From: Candidatus Babeliales bacterium
Lineage (GTDB): Bacteria; Babelota; Babeliae; Babelales; JACPOV01
Reading direction: 5' to 3'
DNA length: 64,000 nt
Assembly (NCBI GenBank): GCA_036260945.1
Contig: DATALT010000002.1
Span: 186,001 to 250,000 of the forward strand
Below the pieces are notes generated by a model. The model was given only the letters and a program-made list of their open reading frames with translations. It was not told the DNA's origin and did not search any database. The translations under genes were made by a program, and so were the position numbers. Shown one piece after another: positions 53,690 through 62,184 of the stretch; the stretch's first letter is position 1, and every line of letters begins with the position of its first letter.

Positions 53690-53797
53690 TCACCAATGGT
53701 CAATTCTAGCCTCTGTTAGTAAGGGACATTGAATTGTAAAAGGAGAGAGAATAAAAAAAGGCCGAGAAATTCCTGGGCTTTAAGATTGAGCGTGTTC

Positions 53798-54265
53798 TTA
53801 TTTTAAGATTTTGTATATGAAGTAACTCAAGCCAAAAATTCCAGCTGCATACAGTGCGCATTTCATGAATGGCAGAGCAGTAGTAATTTTTTTTAAGTAT
53901 TCATCCTCTTGAAGCTTTTTCTTAAAAGCTTCTGTTTCTGTTTGACTAAGTGGCGTAAGTGTGAGTTTAGATGCACTCAAGAACTCATGATTGGAATTTT
54001 TAGCAAAATATAAAGTATGATAATTGAAATCCGAATCTCGTACTATTGCCTTGAATTCGACTAAATCTTCTCCGTAAGAAGTTTTTTGAGTTATAGCGTT
54101 AACGCGGTAAGCTTTTTTCTTTAAGGTAATTATTTTTTCCGGTTCTAATTTTGCAAGAGCTGAACCAGTCTTAGAATCAGCCTTAAAAGTTTGCATCGCT
54201 GATAAATGAACAGAATTAGCTAGTGCAAAACAGCTTAGTAAAAATGTAATCAAAAATTTCTTCAT
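53798..54265 (-). CDS. exported protein with C-terminal membrane anchor, unknown function
   Basis: 155 residues. Signal peptide 1-23 ending HLSA, then MQTFKAD. The middle is a soluble domain of about 110 residues with strand-rich segments (EDLVEFKAIVRDSDFNYHTLYF). Residues about 134-152 (CALYAAGIFGLSYFIYKIL) are a membrane helix. GGAG precedes the ATG. No family recognised. It is a single gene. Confidence 0.65.
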   Translation of the reverse strand: MKKFLITFLLSCFALANSVHLSAMQTFKADSKTGSALAKLEPEKIITLKKKAYRVNAITQKTSYGEDLVEFKAIVRDSDFNYHTLYFAKNSNHEFLSASKLTLTPLSQTETEAFKKKLQEDEYLKKITTALPFMKCALYAAGIFGLSYFIYKILK

Positions 54266-54384
54266 AGTAGAGCTCCATTTTTATCAAATAAAACGTATGT
54301 ATTAATAGTATACCGGAACTATAAATAATTACAATTACGATTATAAGATAAAAGATAAGCATAATTGGTAGCGGGCTATAATTA

Positions 54385-55215
54385 TTACTCATTAAGCCTG
54401 AAAAGATGCGCGCAATTTTTATTAATTGATTCGCTTATTGTCGTTACCGGGCAATTTCGCAAAGCAGATAGAAATTTTGCTATGGTTTTAAGTTGTGCAG
54501 GTGAATTTTGTTTGCCCCTTATTTCTTGAGGAGGCAAGTAGGGTGCATCGGTTTCGAGCAGTATGCGCTCAAGTGGTACATTTAGGAAAACTTCTCGAAG
54601 TGCATTGTTTTTAGGATAGGTCAATGGGCCGCCAATTCCAATAAAAAAATCACGCTTCATCACTTCTTGCGCAAATTTCATATCTTCAGAGAAGCAATGG
54701 ATAACGCCACGCAGATTTCTATCACGAAATTCATCGATAATAGCGAGTGTTTCATAGGCTGCATCGCGTGTATGCACAATGAGGGCGCGATCATATTTTA
54801 ATGCGAGCTCGATTTGCGCGCGAAACGCATCTTCCTGTCGCGCGCGATCAAAATCTGGATAATGAAAATCGAGGCCGCATTCGCCGATGGCGACAATGTT
54901 CTTTTCATTATCCGCAATAATTAATTTTTCTATTTTCTCTAAATCTGCGCGCCAATTTTCTGTCGCATCATTTGGGTGAATGCCAACCGCTGCAAAGCAA
55001 TTTGGAAAATGCTGAGCCAGCAAGACGCAATTTTGGCTTTCAATGAAGCTTGTTCCCACATTTATAATGCGATTTACGCCAGCTTCAGCTGCCTGATCAA
55101 TAATAGTTTTTGCCAGCGGAAAATGTTCGGGTAAAAGGGGCGTATCAAATGTTTTTTTCACCATAATATTAATATGGCAATGAGTATCGCATAAAATTGG
55201 CTTGTGATTTTGCAT
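54385..55215 (-). CDS. tatD: TatD-family metal-dependent DNase
   Basis: 276 residues from ATG 55215 with AGGAAG upstream; a longer in-frame start would add 42 poorly fitting residues. Metal ligands: CDTHCHIN (two His), IGECGLDFHY (Glu), VHTRDA (His), GVIHCFSED (His) and LETDAPYL (Asp). Members act as 3'-5' exonucleases in DNA repair and apoptosis-like processes. The active-site set is complete. It is a single leftward gene, divergent from HU. Confidence 0.93.
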   Translation of the reverse strand: MQNHKPILCDTHCHINIMVKKTFDTPLLPEHFPLAKTIIDQAAEAGVNRIINVGTSFIESQNCVLLAQHFPNCFAAVGIHPNDATENWRADLEKIEKLIIADNEKNIVAIGECGLDFHYPDFDRARQEDAFRAQIELALKYDRALIVHTRDAAYETLAIIDEFRDRNLRGVIHCFSEDMKFAQEVMKRDFFIGIGGPLTYPKNNALREVFLNVPLERILLETDAPYLPPQEIRGKQNSPAQLKTIAKFLSALRNCPVTTISESINKNCAHLFRLNE

Positions 55216-55366
55216 AATAACGTTCTTCCTATTTTTTATGCACATCCTTCGGTTTAAAGAATTAAACCATGTAAGTGGCGTTTCTTGCGAGTGAGAACTC
55301 ATCAAGACAGAAGGAATGAGCAAAATGGTATTTTTTTTCAAAAATCTGGCTTTATTTTAACCGAAT

Positions 55367-55394
55367 TTGACAAACATTTAAATCGAATTAGGCT
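55367..55394 (+). promoter_or_regulatory. probable promoter of the HU gene
   Basis: TTGACA (55367-55372), a 16-base spacer and TAGGCT (55389-55394), 95 bases before the HU start. The -35 box is perfect, the -10 weak. Confidence 0.45.
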
Positions 55395-55488
55395 ATTTGA
55401 CTGATGTCATAGGAAATCATAGGAAGAAAAAAGTAGAGTCGGATGAAGAAGCAGTGTTAAACCATTTAAACCTATTAGGAGTTCTTTC

Positions 55489-55767
55489 ATGAACAAAAGT
55501 CAGCTCATTGACTCCTTGAGTGAAGAAACATTATTTACAAAAAAAGACGTAGCGCGCTTACTGGATAGCTTAGCGCGTACTGTACAACGCGCGTTAAAAA
55601 ACGGCGACAAAGTACAGTGGGCGAGCTTCGGTACGTGGTCTGTTTCACGTCGACCAGCACGTAAGGGAATCAATCCTGCAACAAAGCAACGTATTGATTT
55701 GCCTGCAGTGAATGTTCCTCGCTTTAAACCAGGAAAAGCGCTACGAGAAGTGGTACGTTCAATCTAA
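55489..55767 (+). CDS. hup: DNA-binding protein HU
   Basis: 92 residues, one HU/IHF domain. MNKSQLIDSLSEETLFTKKD starts the helical dimer core; the DNA-binding arm has FGTWSVSRRPARKGINPATKQ with the intercalating Pro in NPAT. It bends and compacts DNA. GGAG precedes the ATG. Strong terminator 33 bases downstream, so it is monocistronic. Confidence 0.96.
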   Translation: MNKSQLIDSLSEETLFTKKDVARLLDSLARTVQRALKNGDKVQWASFGTWSVSRRPARKGINPATKQRIDLPAVNVPRFKPGKALREVVRSI

Positions 55768-55799
55768 TGTGATTGAAGTTAAAAAAGCTTTATCTGTTT

Positions 55800-55826
55800 G
55801 GGCTGCGTAAGCAGCCCATTTTTTTT
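55800..55826 (+). terminator. intrinsic terminator after HU
   Basis: GGGCTGC (55800-55806), four-base loop, GCAGCCC (55811-55817), then A and eight T. Confidence 0.95.
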
Positions 55827-55899
55827 ACTATTCAACTCCTCTTTTTTCCAGTATTTTCTATAGATATATAGTTCGTCGAGCACATTTTAAAGGTTTATC

Positions 55900-57135
55900 A
55901 TGATAGATTTAGGGCTTTTGCGAGAACATCCAGATCAGATAATAAAACTGCTTACTATCAAAGAACCCTCGTTTGATGCGCAGTTGCTCCTTAAAAAGGA
56001 TCAAGAATTAAGGACAATGCGCTCGCGCGTTGAAGAGCTGCGCCACCAAAAAAATCAGCTTGCGGCAAACGCAAAGTCTGGTATTACGCCCGAGATTAGA
56101 GAACGATCAATCGCCTTAGGTACCGAGCTCAAACAAACAGAAAAAGAGCTAGAAGTACTCGAAAAAGAATTTAATGAACTTTATTTACGCTGCCCAAATA
56201 TTCCCTCTACCGATATTCCATTGGGCGGAAAAGAATCGAATAAAGTTGTCCGCCAAGAAGGCGGTAAACCAACGTTCTCATTTCCAGCAAAAAATCATAT
56301 CGATCTCGCGACCGCTTTAGGTTGGCTCGATTTTGCATCGGCTGCTAAAATCACTGGCAGTAATTTTGCGCTTTATCGCGGCGATGGCGTAAAAATGATT
56401 TATGCGCTTTCTATGTTTATGCTCAAGCATAATCAAGAACATGGCTTTCAGATGATTCTGCCGCCTTATTTGATAAATGAAGAATCGCTCAGGGTTGCTG
56501 GTAATTTTCCTAAATTTAAAGATCAGGTGTATGCAACTGAGAATGATCCACTGTTTTTAATTCCAACGGCGGAAGTCAGTTTAACAAATCTCTATCGGGA
56601 TCATATTTTTGAGCCGACCGATTTACCAATGCGCCTTACATCGTGGACGAGTTGTTTCAGAAGGGAAGCAGGATCTTATGGCGCCAATGAGCGCGGATTG
56701 ATCCGCATTCATCAATTTGAAAAAGTTGAACTATATACATTTACTCGTCCTGAATATGCTGATCAAGAGCTTGACAGAATAGTTGCTTGTGCAGAAGGAC
56801 TTTTGAAAAAATTAGGGCTTCATTATCGCATTTCATTATTAGCTGGCCAAGATTGTTCTTTTCAATCGGCAAAAACATTTGATATCGAAGTATGGATTCC
56901 AAGCTTGAACGATTATAAAGAAGTGTCCTCGTGCAGTAATTGCACCGATTTTCAAGCGCGCCGCGGCATGATTCGTTACCGCGAAGCTGCGGGAGAGAAA
57001 ACAAAACTTGTTTACACGCTCAATGGTTCGTCATTAGCGCTACCACGATTGATGGTGGCTATTATGGAAACGTATCAGCAAGCGGATGGTTCTATCGCAA
57101 TTCCAGATATTCTTAAAAATTATGGTGTTTGGTAA
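55900..57135 (+). CDS. serS: seryl-tRNA synthetase
   Basis: 411 residues. N-terminal antiparallel coiled-coil tRNA-binding arm (about 25-105). Class II motif 2 is in LTSWTSCFRREAGSYGANERGLIRIHQFEK (in two parts), and motif 3 is in YTLNGSSLALPRLMVAIMETYQ. It charges tRNA-Ser (and the Sec precursor if present). Slightly shorter than E. coli (430). The DUF58 gene follows after two bases. Confidence 0.97.
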   Translation: MIDLGLLREHPDQIIKLLTIKEPSFDAQLLLKKDQELRTMRSRVEELRHQKNQLAANAKSGITPEIRERSIALGTELKQTEKELEVLEKEFNELYLRCPNIPSTDIPLGGKESNKVVRQEGGKPTFSFPAKNHIDLATALGWLDFASAAKITGSNFALYRGDGVKMIYALSMFMLKHNQEHGFQMILPPYLINEESLRVAGNFPKFKDQVYATENDPLFLIPTAEVSLTNLYRDHIFEPTDLPMRLTSWTSCFRREAGSYGANERGLIRIHQFEKVELYTFTRPEYADQELDRIVACAEGLLKKLGLHYRISLLAGQDCSFQSAKTFDIEVWIPSLNDYKEVSSCSNCTDFQARRGMIRYREAAGEKTKLVYTLNGSSLALPRLMVAIMETYQQADGSIAIPDILKNYGVW

Positions 57136-57137
57136 CA

Positions 57138-58040
57138 ATGGAAAAAAGGTTGAGTCCAGAAACTGCACAAAAGATTAAGCAGTTAGAAATTAAAACTCGA
57201 CGCCTTTTGCAAGGTTATTATATTGGCGAGCACCGAGCGGCGCAAAAAGGGTACGGGCTTGAGTTTGAGCAGCTCAGCGACTATCAATTTGGGCACGATG
57301 TGCGTTTTATTGATTGGAAAAGCTCTGCGCGCATGAATAAACTTTTAGTGCGCGAATATAAAGATGAGCGAAACCGCTCCATTATTATCGCATTCGATAT
57401 TTCAGCATCTACTTTTTTTGGTGCACAGCAATCGAAAAACGACGTAATGATCGATACGGCCACGATTCTTATCATGGCAGGATTTTATAGCAAAGATATG
57501 GTTGGATTGGTGCTCTTTAGTGATCATGTCGAAAAATACATTCCGCCCGCGCGTTCGCGCCAGCACATTGAACTTTTATTGCGCACGTTATGCGAAATTA
57601 AACCGACTGAGAAAAAAACGTCGATCAGCAGTGCTCTTGATTACATTGCACGATTAAAGCGACGCGATGCGATCGTTTTTGTTCTCTCCGATATGATTGA
57701 TGGAGAGCAAAACCAAAAACAAGAGACTTTGCGATTTGATAAGGCGCTTAAAATGATCTGCGCGCAGAATGATTGTATTGTTTTACGCATGCGCGATCAG
57801 TTAGAAAGAGAATTGCCGACTGCCGGATTTATAACAACGATCGATAGTGAAACTAAGCAAGAAGTTCTTTTAAATTTGAGCCGCGCTGGTGCAAAAAAAT
57901 GCAATCGCATGTTGCATGCATTTAACGACCAGCAATCAAAAATATTAAAAGCTTCAGGGGCAGATACGGTTGATATTGAGAATCCGGAAAAAATTGTTGA
58001 ACAATTAGTAAGATTCTTCCAAGCGCGTACTTCAAGATGA
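57138..58040 (+). CDS. DUF58-domain protein
   Basis: 300 residues from ATG 57138. GYGLEFEQLSDYQFGHDVRF and IDWKSSARMNKLLVREYKDE are the DUF58 signature, followed by a von Willebrand A-like segment (IIIAFDISAS with a MIDAS-like Asp-x-Ser-x-Ser). Such proteins usually pair with a MoxR AAA+ ATPase and Bat proteins in cell-envelope or maturation complexes. No MoxR gene is adjacent here; serS is two bases upstream and the membrane partner follows after 17 bases. Confidence 0.88.
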   Translation: MEKRLSPETAQKIKQLEIKTRRLLQGYYIGEHRAAQKGYGLEFEQLSDYQFGHDVRFIDWKSSARMNKLLVREYKDERNRSIIIAFDISASTFFGAQQSKNDVMIDTATILIMAGFYSKDMVGLVLFSDHVEKYIPPARSRQHIELLLRTLCEIKPTEKKTSISSALDYIARLKRRDAIVFVLSDMIDGEQNQKQETLRFDKALKMICAQNDCIVLRMRDQLERELPTAGFITTIDSETKQEVLLNLSRAGAKKCNRMLHAFNDQQSKILKASGADTVDIENPEKIVEQLVRFFQARTSR

Positions 58041-58057
58041 ATAATGGGTAGTAAACT

Positions 58058-58672
58058 ATGATGCAAGAAGCACAGGGTATTAAACTTTACGATCTTTATG
58101 GTTGGTGGTACAAACCGTTTTGGCATCAACCGGCGTTTTATATCCCTTTTGGGATAGTGATTTTTGCGCTGCTTTTGGCGATGCTCTTTTTTTGGGTTCG
58201 TTACATTAAACGCTCACGAAAAAAAGTGCTCGATCCGTGGCAAGAAGCGCTTAATAACCTACAAAAGATCAATTTGGGCTTGTTTGAAGATCAAGATACG
58301 CATAAACTGTTCTATGGACATCTAACTAAAGTGCTTAAAACCTACTTGGCAAAGCGATATGAACTTTCGCTTGAGGGTAAAACCGACCAAGAAGTTATTG
58401 AGGCGGTAAAACATTCTGGATTGCCTGCAGATTTGCAGGAGCAGGTGCGGCATCTTTTTTCGGGCGCTGAAATAATTAAGTTTGCGCATCAAGAAGGGGC
58501 GGGTGAACGAATGCGCTATGATTTGATTCGTGCGATCGATATTGTGCGTAACACGATCCCAAATCCGCATTTGAAGAAAAAAGTGGGTGGTGAGATTTTG
58601 CGTGAGGGAAAAAACTCAGCAAAAAATGAAAAAACGAATTCGGCATATTCCTCTGATGAACAGCTGAGATAG
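58058..58672 (+). CDS. membrane protein of the DUF4381/Bat-associated type
   Basis: 204 residues. One membrane segment (about 27-49, IPFGIVIFALLLAMLFFWV) is followed by a cytoplasmic helical domain with KLFYGHLTKVLKTYLAKRYE and the repeat-like TDQEVIEAVKHSGLP. This arrangement is like the small membrane partner found between DUF58 and VWA genes in MoxR operons. Assignment is by context and layout more than by motif. The C-terminus is polar and low in complexity. Confidence 0.65.
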   Translation: MMQEAQGIKLYDLYGWWYKPFWHQPAFYIPFGIVIFALLLAMLFFWVRYIKRSRKKVLDPWQEALNNLQKINLGLFEDQDTHKLFYGHLTKVLKTYLAKRYELSLEGKTDQEVIEAVKHSGLPADLQEQVRHLFSGAEIIKFAHQEGAGERMRYDLIRAIDIVRNTIPNPHLKKKVGGEILREGKNSAKNEKTNSAYSSDEQLR

Positions 58673-58705
58673 GTTTTTCGGGATTTACAACGTTTAGGGA
58701 CTTGC

Positions 58706-59863
58706 ATGTATTTTGACTTGTCGGTTAATCCATCGTCGCTTTATATCCATTGGCCTTTCTGTCCGTACAAATGCCACTTTTGTAACTTTGTTGCCATTGC
58801 TGGCCACGAAGAATATATGCACGATTATCACCTTGCTCTTAAAAGCGAGATTGAGCGCTTTTGTTCTGAGCGTGAGCGCAAACTCTCTATTGAGACGATT
58901 TATATGGGGGGCGGCACGCCAAGCACGTACCCACTTTCCGAACTACTTGACACGTCTGGTACACTATATAAAGTCATCGATTTTTTACCAGGGTACGAAT
59001 GGACGATCGAAGTTAACCCGGGAACAGTGACCGATGAGCATTTTCGCGTATGGCGTGATAGTGGGATTAACAGAATCAGTATAGGGGTTCAAAGTTTGAA
59101 TAGTGCGGCACTCAAAAAACTTAACAGGCATCAATCGCTTGAAGATGTGTACGCGGTGATCGATAAGGCACACCATTTTTTCCGTACCGTTTCAGTGGAT
59201 CTCATTCTCGGGCTTCCCGGAGTTTCGGCCGAGCAGTGGAAAGATGCGCTTGCAAAGATTGTGCGTTGGCCTATCAAACAGATTTCTATGTATTTTTTAA
59301 TGGTGCACGAAGCAACGCCCCTTTATTTTGGGGTAAAAAAGAAAAGCATTAGTTTACCCTGCGATGATGAAGTGGTTGATCTCTATTATTGGTCGGTTGC
59401 GCTGTTGGCTGAGCATGGTTTCGCGCAATACGAAATTTCTAATTTTGCGCAAGCCGGTTTTGAATCAAAACATAATAAAGCCTATTGGCAGCGAAAGCCG
59501 TTTAAAGGTTTTGGGTTGGGTGCGTTTTCATTCGATGGAATGAGCAGAACTGAAAATGAAAAAAATTTATTGGCCTACATGGATAAAATCAAACAACAAC
59601 AACCGACTGAAATAATGGCTGAAAAATTATCTCGTGAACAAATATGGCTTGAAACATTAATGCTCGGGCTACGCCAACCGGTTGGTGTGAAATTTTCAGA
59701 ATTATTAACCACCTTACAAGAAAAGGAACGCGAAACGTTTATTTGTGCAGTTTCCATGTTGCAGGAACGCCATCTTGTGCGCTCCTTTGATGATCGACTC
59801 TTTTTAACGCCTCAAGCGTTAGCGGTCGAGAATGAGGTTATAGAAAAATTATCTGTGTTTTAA
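58706..59863 (+). CDS. hemW: radical SAM protein HemW
   Basis: 385 residues. The radical SAM motif CPYKCHFC (C19, C23, C26) is close to the N-terminus, as in HemW; YMGGGTPSTYPL and NRISIGVQSLN follow, then the C-terminal domain with EISNFAQAGFESKHNKAYW. HemW is a heme chaperone related to coproporphyrinogen oxidase HemN but does not itself oxidise the porphyrin. It lies 33 bases after the Bat-type gene. Confidence 0.93.
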   Translation: MYFDLSVNPSSLYIHWPFCPYKCHFCNFVAIAGHEEYMHDYHLALKSEIERFCSERERKLSIETIYMGGGTPSTYPLSELLDTSGTLYKVIDFLPGYEWTIEVNPGTVTDEHFRVWRDSGINRISIGVQSLNSAALKKLNRHQSLEDVYAVIDKAHHFFRTVSVDLILGLPGVSAEQWKDALAKIVRWPIKQISMYFLMVHEATPLYFGVKKKSISLPCDDEVVDLYYWSVALLAEHGFAQYEISNFAQAGFESKHNKAYWQRKPFKGFGLGAFSFDGMSRTENEKNLLAYMDKIKQQQPTEIMAEKLSREQIWLETLMLGLRQPVGVKFSELLTTLQEKERETFICAVSMLQERHLVRSFDDRLFLTPQALAVENEVIEKLSVF

Positions 59864-59948
59864 ATTTTTAGGGAATTTTAGGGACAATCTAAACAAAGCA
59901 AAAAAGTATTTTCTTTTTTAACAAGTTACATAACGCAAGGAATGAAAA

Positions 59949-60407
59949 ATGGCTAAACACGTTGGTGTTAAACTTCCCGAAGATTTAATTAAGGTTATGA
60001 AAAAAGGCACCGTTGCGACACTTGCAACTTTTTCTGAAAAAGGATTGCCACATACAACGCCAATTCAATGCGTTTATCCTAAAGGATTAGAAAGTATTTT
60101 GATGACCATTCACAAAGATCATACTGGTTATCATAATATGGTCTGGCAAAAAAAAGTGATGCTTTGTTTTCTTGACGAAGGGAACGTGGCCTACAGTATT
60201 CTTGGCCGCGCGGGAGTAGTTCGAGCACCATCGTTGGTACATCCTCTTATGAACGTTGTTCGTATCGACATTATTGATATTAAAAGTGACCGCTCAACAT
60301 TGACGCGTGTGGAAAGTGGAGTACGCTGGAGCTATACTTCATGGGAAGCGGAAGAACTTTCGCGTGGGTTGGTCCAAGAATTGAAAGAGTTATCTGAAAC
60401 GTTGTAA
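59949..60407 (+). CDS. PNPOx-fold flavin-binding protein
   Basis: 152 residues. VATLATFSEKGLPHTTPIQC is the opening barrel strand typical of the pyridoxamine 5'-phosphate oxidase-like split barrel; RVDIIDIKS-like strands follow. Family members bind FMN, F420 or heme, and the substrate here is unknown. It lacks the C-terminal part of real PdxH, so it is a general family member. RBS AAGGAA precedes ATG 59949. The exported coiled-coil gene begins 10 bases downstream. Confidence 0.8.
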   Translation: MAKHVGVKLPEDLIKVMKKGTVATLATFSEKGLPHTTPIQCVYPKGLESILMTIHKDHTGYHNMVWQKKVMLCFLDEGNVAYSILGRAGVVRAPSLVHPLMNVVRIDIIDIKSDRSTLTRVESGVRWSYTSWEAEELSRGLVQELKELSETL

Positions 60408-60417
60408 GAGGAGCGGT

Positions 60418-62184
60418 ATGAAAGCGTTACGTAGTTGTTTGTTGGTTGTTGGCATCATGTCCTGTGCTCATATTCAGAGTGCTGTTGCTCCCCTTAAAAC
60501 GGGAGTGCCAAGCACTTCTGGACTCGGTGTAGTACTTTCTGAATTAAACGATAATTTAGGTAATCTTTCATCTTCTATTAATCCAAACGCAGTGCCGGTA
60601 AAAGTTACGCCGGCTCCTGTTGTTTCACCGGTGCAAAATCAATCACAAACAAACGTTGCTCAGCCATCTGATCAATCCGATACGGGCTCTGACGATAGTT
60701 CTGATGATTCGTCGGCTGATACTGCTGTGGGTGGAGGCATTTCCTCCCCTGTTGCAACCGCACGATCATCGGTTTCTGCAGGAGCTGCATCGCCATCGCT
60801 ATCGGGTCGCGGTTCGTCTGTCGCTTCTGCATCATCGCAATCTGCGATTTCTGGAGTGGGCGCAACCGCTGCGCAATCGGCAATGGTACCAACGGCTGCC
60901 ATTGCTGCAACGTCAGCAACAACTGCGCCGAGCCAAGCGGCGCAAGCAGCTGCTCAGCAGCAACAAACGGCTTCGGCTGCTACTACGCCCCCCGCAATTA
61001 GTGCAAACGCGCCACAAACTGCGTCAACAACAAAAACGGTGCAAGCATCGCAGCAATCTACCGATCAAAGCAGTCAAAACGGGCAAGAAGTAGAACCCTC
61101 AGCGCCAGCCGTTGCAGCTGAATCCATAACGCAATCAGAAAGCCAAGCAGCGCCTGAAGAAAATGAATCGGTGCCAGAAAAACCTATTGGCGGTATCGAT
61201 ACGGTAAATATTGAAGAGGGCGGCAACTGGCTCTTAAAGCGCAAAGCGGTTGAGGATATGATCGATCTTATCGGCGAGATCAACCGACGCTTTTCATCAA
61301 TTCTTGAAGCGCGTGCCGATTATAAAATAAAACAAAACCAATTGGATAATGAGTACGATAAATTTGTTACCGAGATTGGTTTTGATATTGGCGATGCTGA
61401 TAAATTACTTGCAGATCTTCTTGAGCAATTGGAACGTGAACAAAAAAGGCAGGGCGATCTAACGGAGCAAGAACGTGAACTCCTTGCAGCAATAACGCAA
61501 AAACAAAGCGAATTAACGGTACTCCAAGAAGAATTGCAAAATATCCATGCGATAGAATCTAAAATTAACGACGTAATGACCACCGTTGATAGCCAGATCA
61601 AAATTTCAAACGGCTATCAAAATAAAGCATGGGCAAATTTTCAGGAAATTAAACAATTACTGAGCGATGAAAAAGCTGAAGAGCTTTATTATGCGACCGA
61701 CGCGAGCTATAAAAGCTTACAAGATATTTATGCTTATTTAAAAAACACCCTCGCTTCTTATTTCAATGATCAAATTCAAGCAATGCGTGATCAGATGAGC
61801 AAAATAAAAATGTCTATCGCTAATTTGCAACAAATTGGCCTAGATTTGAAACATGAATTTGAGAAATATGAAAAGCAGGATATGGAATCGGATGAACGCC
61901 GTTCGCAAGAAGAAATTGATAAAGAAATAAGAGAGAAAGCAGCGCAAGAAGCGCAAGCGTTCGAAAAGAAACAAGGATCAAAAGGAATCTTTGCATCGAT
62001 TATACGTTCGTTTACAAAGTTTTTTAACGCGATCGGCAATTTCTTTGGCGGCATTTGGGATAAAATAAGTTCACTATGGCGCCGGCCAATGCCTGCAGTT
62101 ATGAAGGCACCAGCAGTGATCCATGAGGAGCCGCTGGCTAAAGAACCTGAACCAGCTCCAGCAGTTGAAGCGCAATCCGCATAA
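60418..62184 (+). CDS. large exported Ala/Ser/Gln-rich coiled-coil protein
   Basis: 588 residues, unknown family. Signal peptide about 1-22. Residues about 45-255 are low-complexity, rich in Ser, Ala, Gln, Thr and Pro, and probably unfolded. Residues about 265-505 form long coiled coils (LLEQLEREQKRQGDLTEQER and others) with a Trp-containing conserved-looking start (GGNWLLKRKAVEDMIDLIGE). Residues 520-554 (from GSKGIFASIIRSFTKFFN) form an amphipathic stretch rich in Phe, Ile, Trp and Gly that could insert in membranes. The tail is Pro/Ala/Glu-rich. Such a layout is seen in secreted or surface effectors; this is an inference. It ends directly against the ligase gene (no gap). Confidence 0.7.
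   Translation: MKALRSCLLVVGIMSCAHIQSAVAPLKTGVPSTSGLGVVLSELNDNLGNLSSSINPNAVPVKVTPAPVVSPVQNQSQTNVAQPSDQSDTGSDDSSDDSSADTAVGGGISSPVATARSSVSAGAASPSLSGRGSSVASASSQSAISGVGATAAQSAMVPTAAIAATSATTAPSQAAQAAAQQQQTASAATTPPAISANAPQTASTTKTVQASQQSTDQSSQNGQEVEPSAPAVAAESITQSESQAAPEENESVPEKPIGGIDTVNIEEGGNWLLKRKAVEDMIDLIGEINRRFSSILEARADYKIKQNQLDNEYDKFVTEIGFDIGDADKLLADLLEQLEREQKRQGDLTEQERELLAAITQKQSELTVLQEELQNIHAIESKINDVMTTVDSQIKISNGYQNKAWANFQEIKQLLSDEKAEELYYATDASYKSLQDIYAYLKNTLASYFNDQIQAMRDQMSKIKMSIANLQQIGLDLKHEFEKYEKQDMESDERRSQEEIDKEIREKAAQEAQAFEKKQGSKGIFASIIRSFTKFFNAIGNFFGGIWDKISSLWRRPMPAVMKAPAVIHEEPLAKEPEPAPAVEAQSA

Noticed and set aside
60605-61093. Long alternative frames on both strands over the Ser/Ala/Gln-rich gene
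   Set aside because: They are by-products of repetitive Ala/Ser/Gln codons; no ribosome binding sites and their translations are Arg/Leu/Gln-rich low-complexity sequence.
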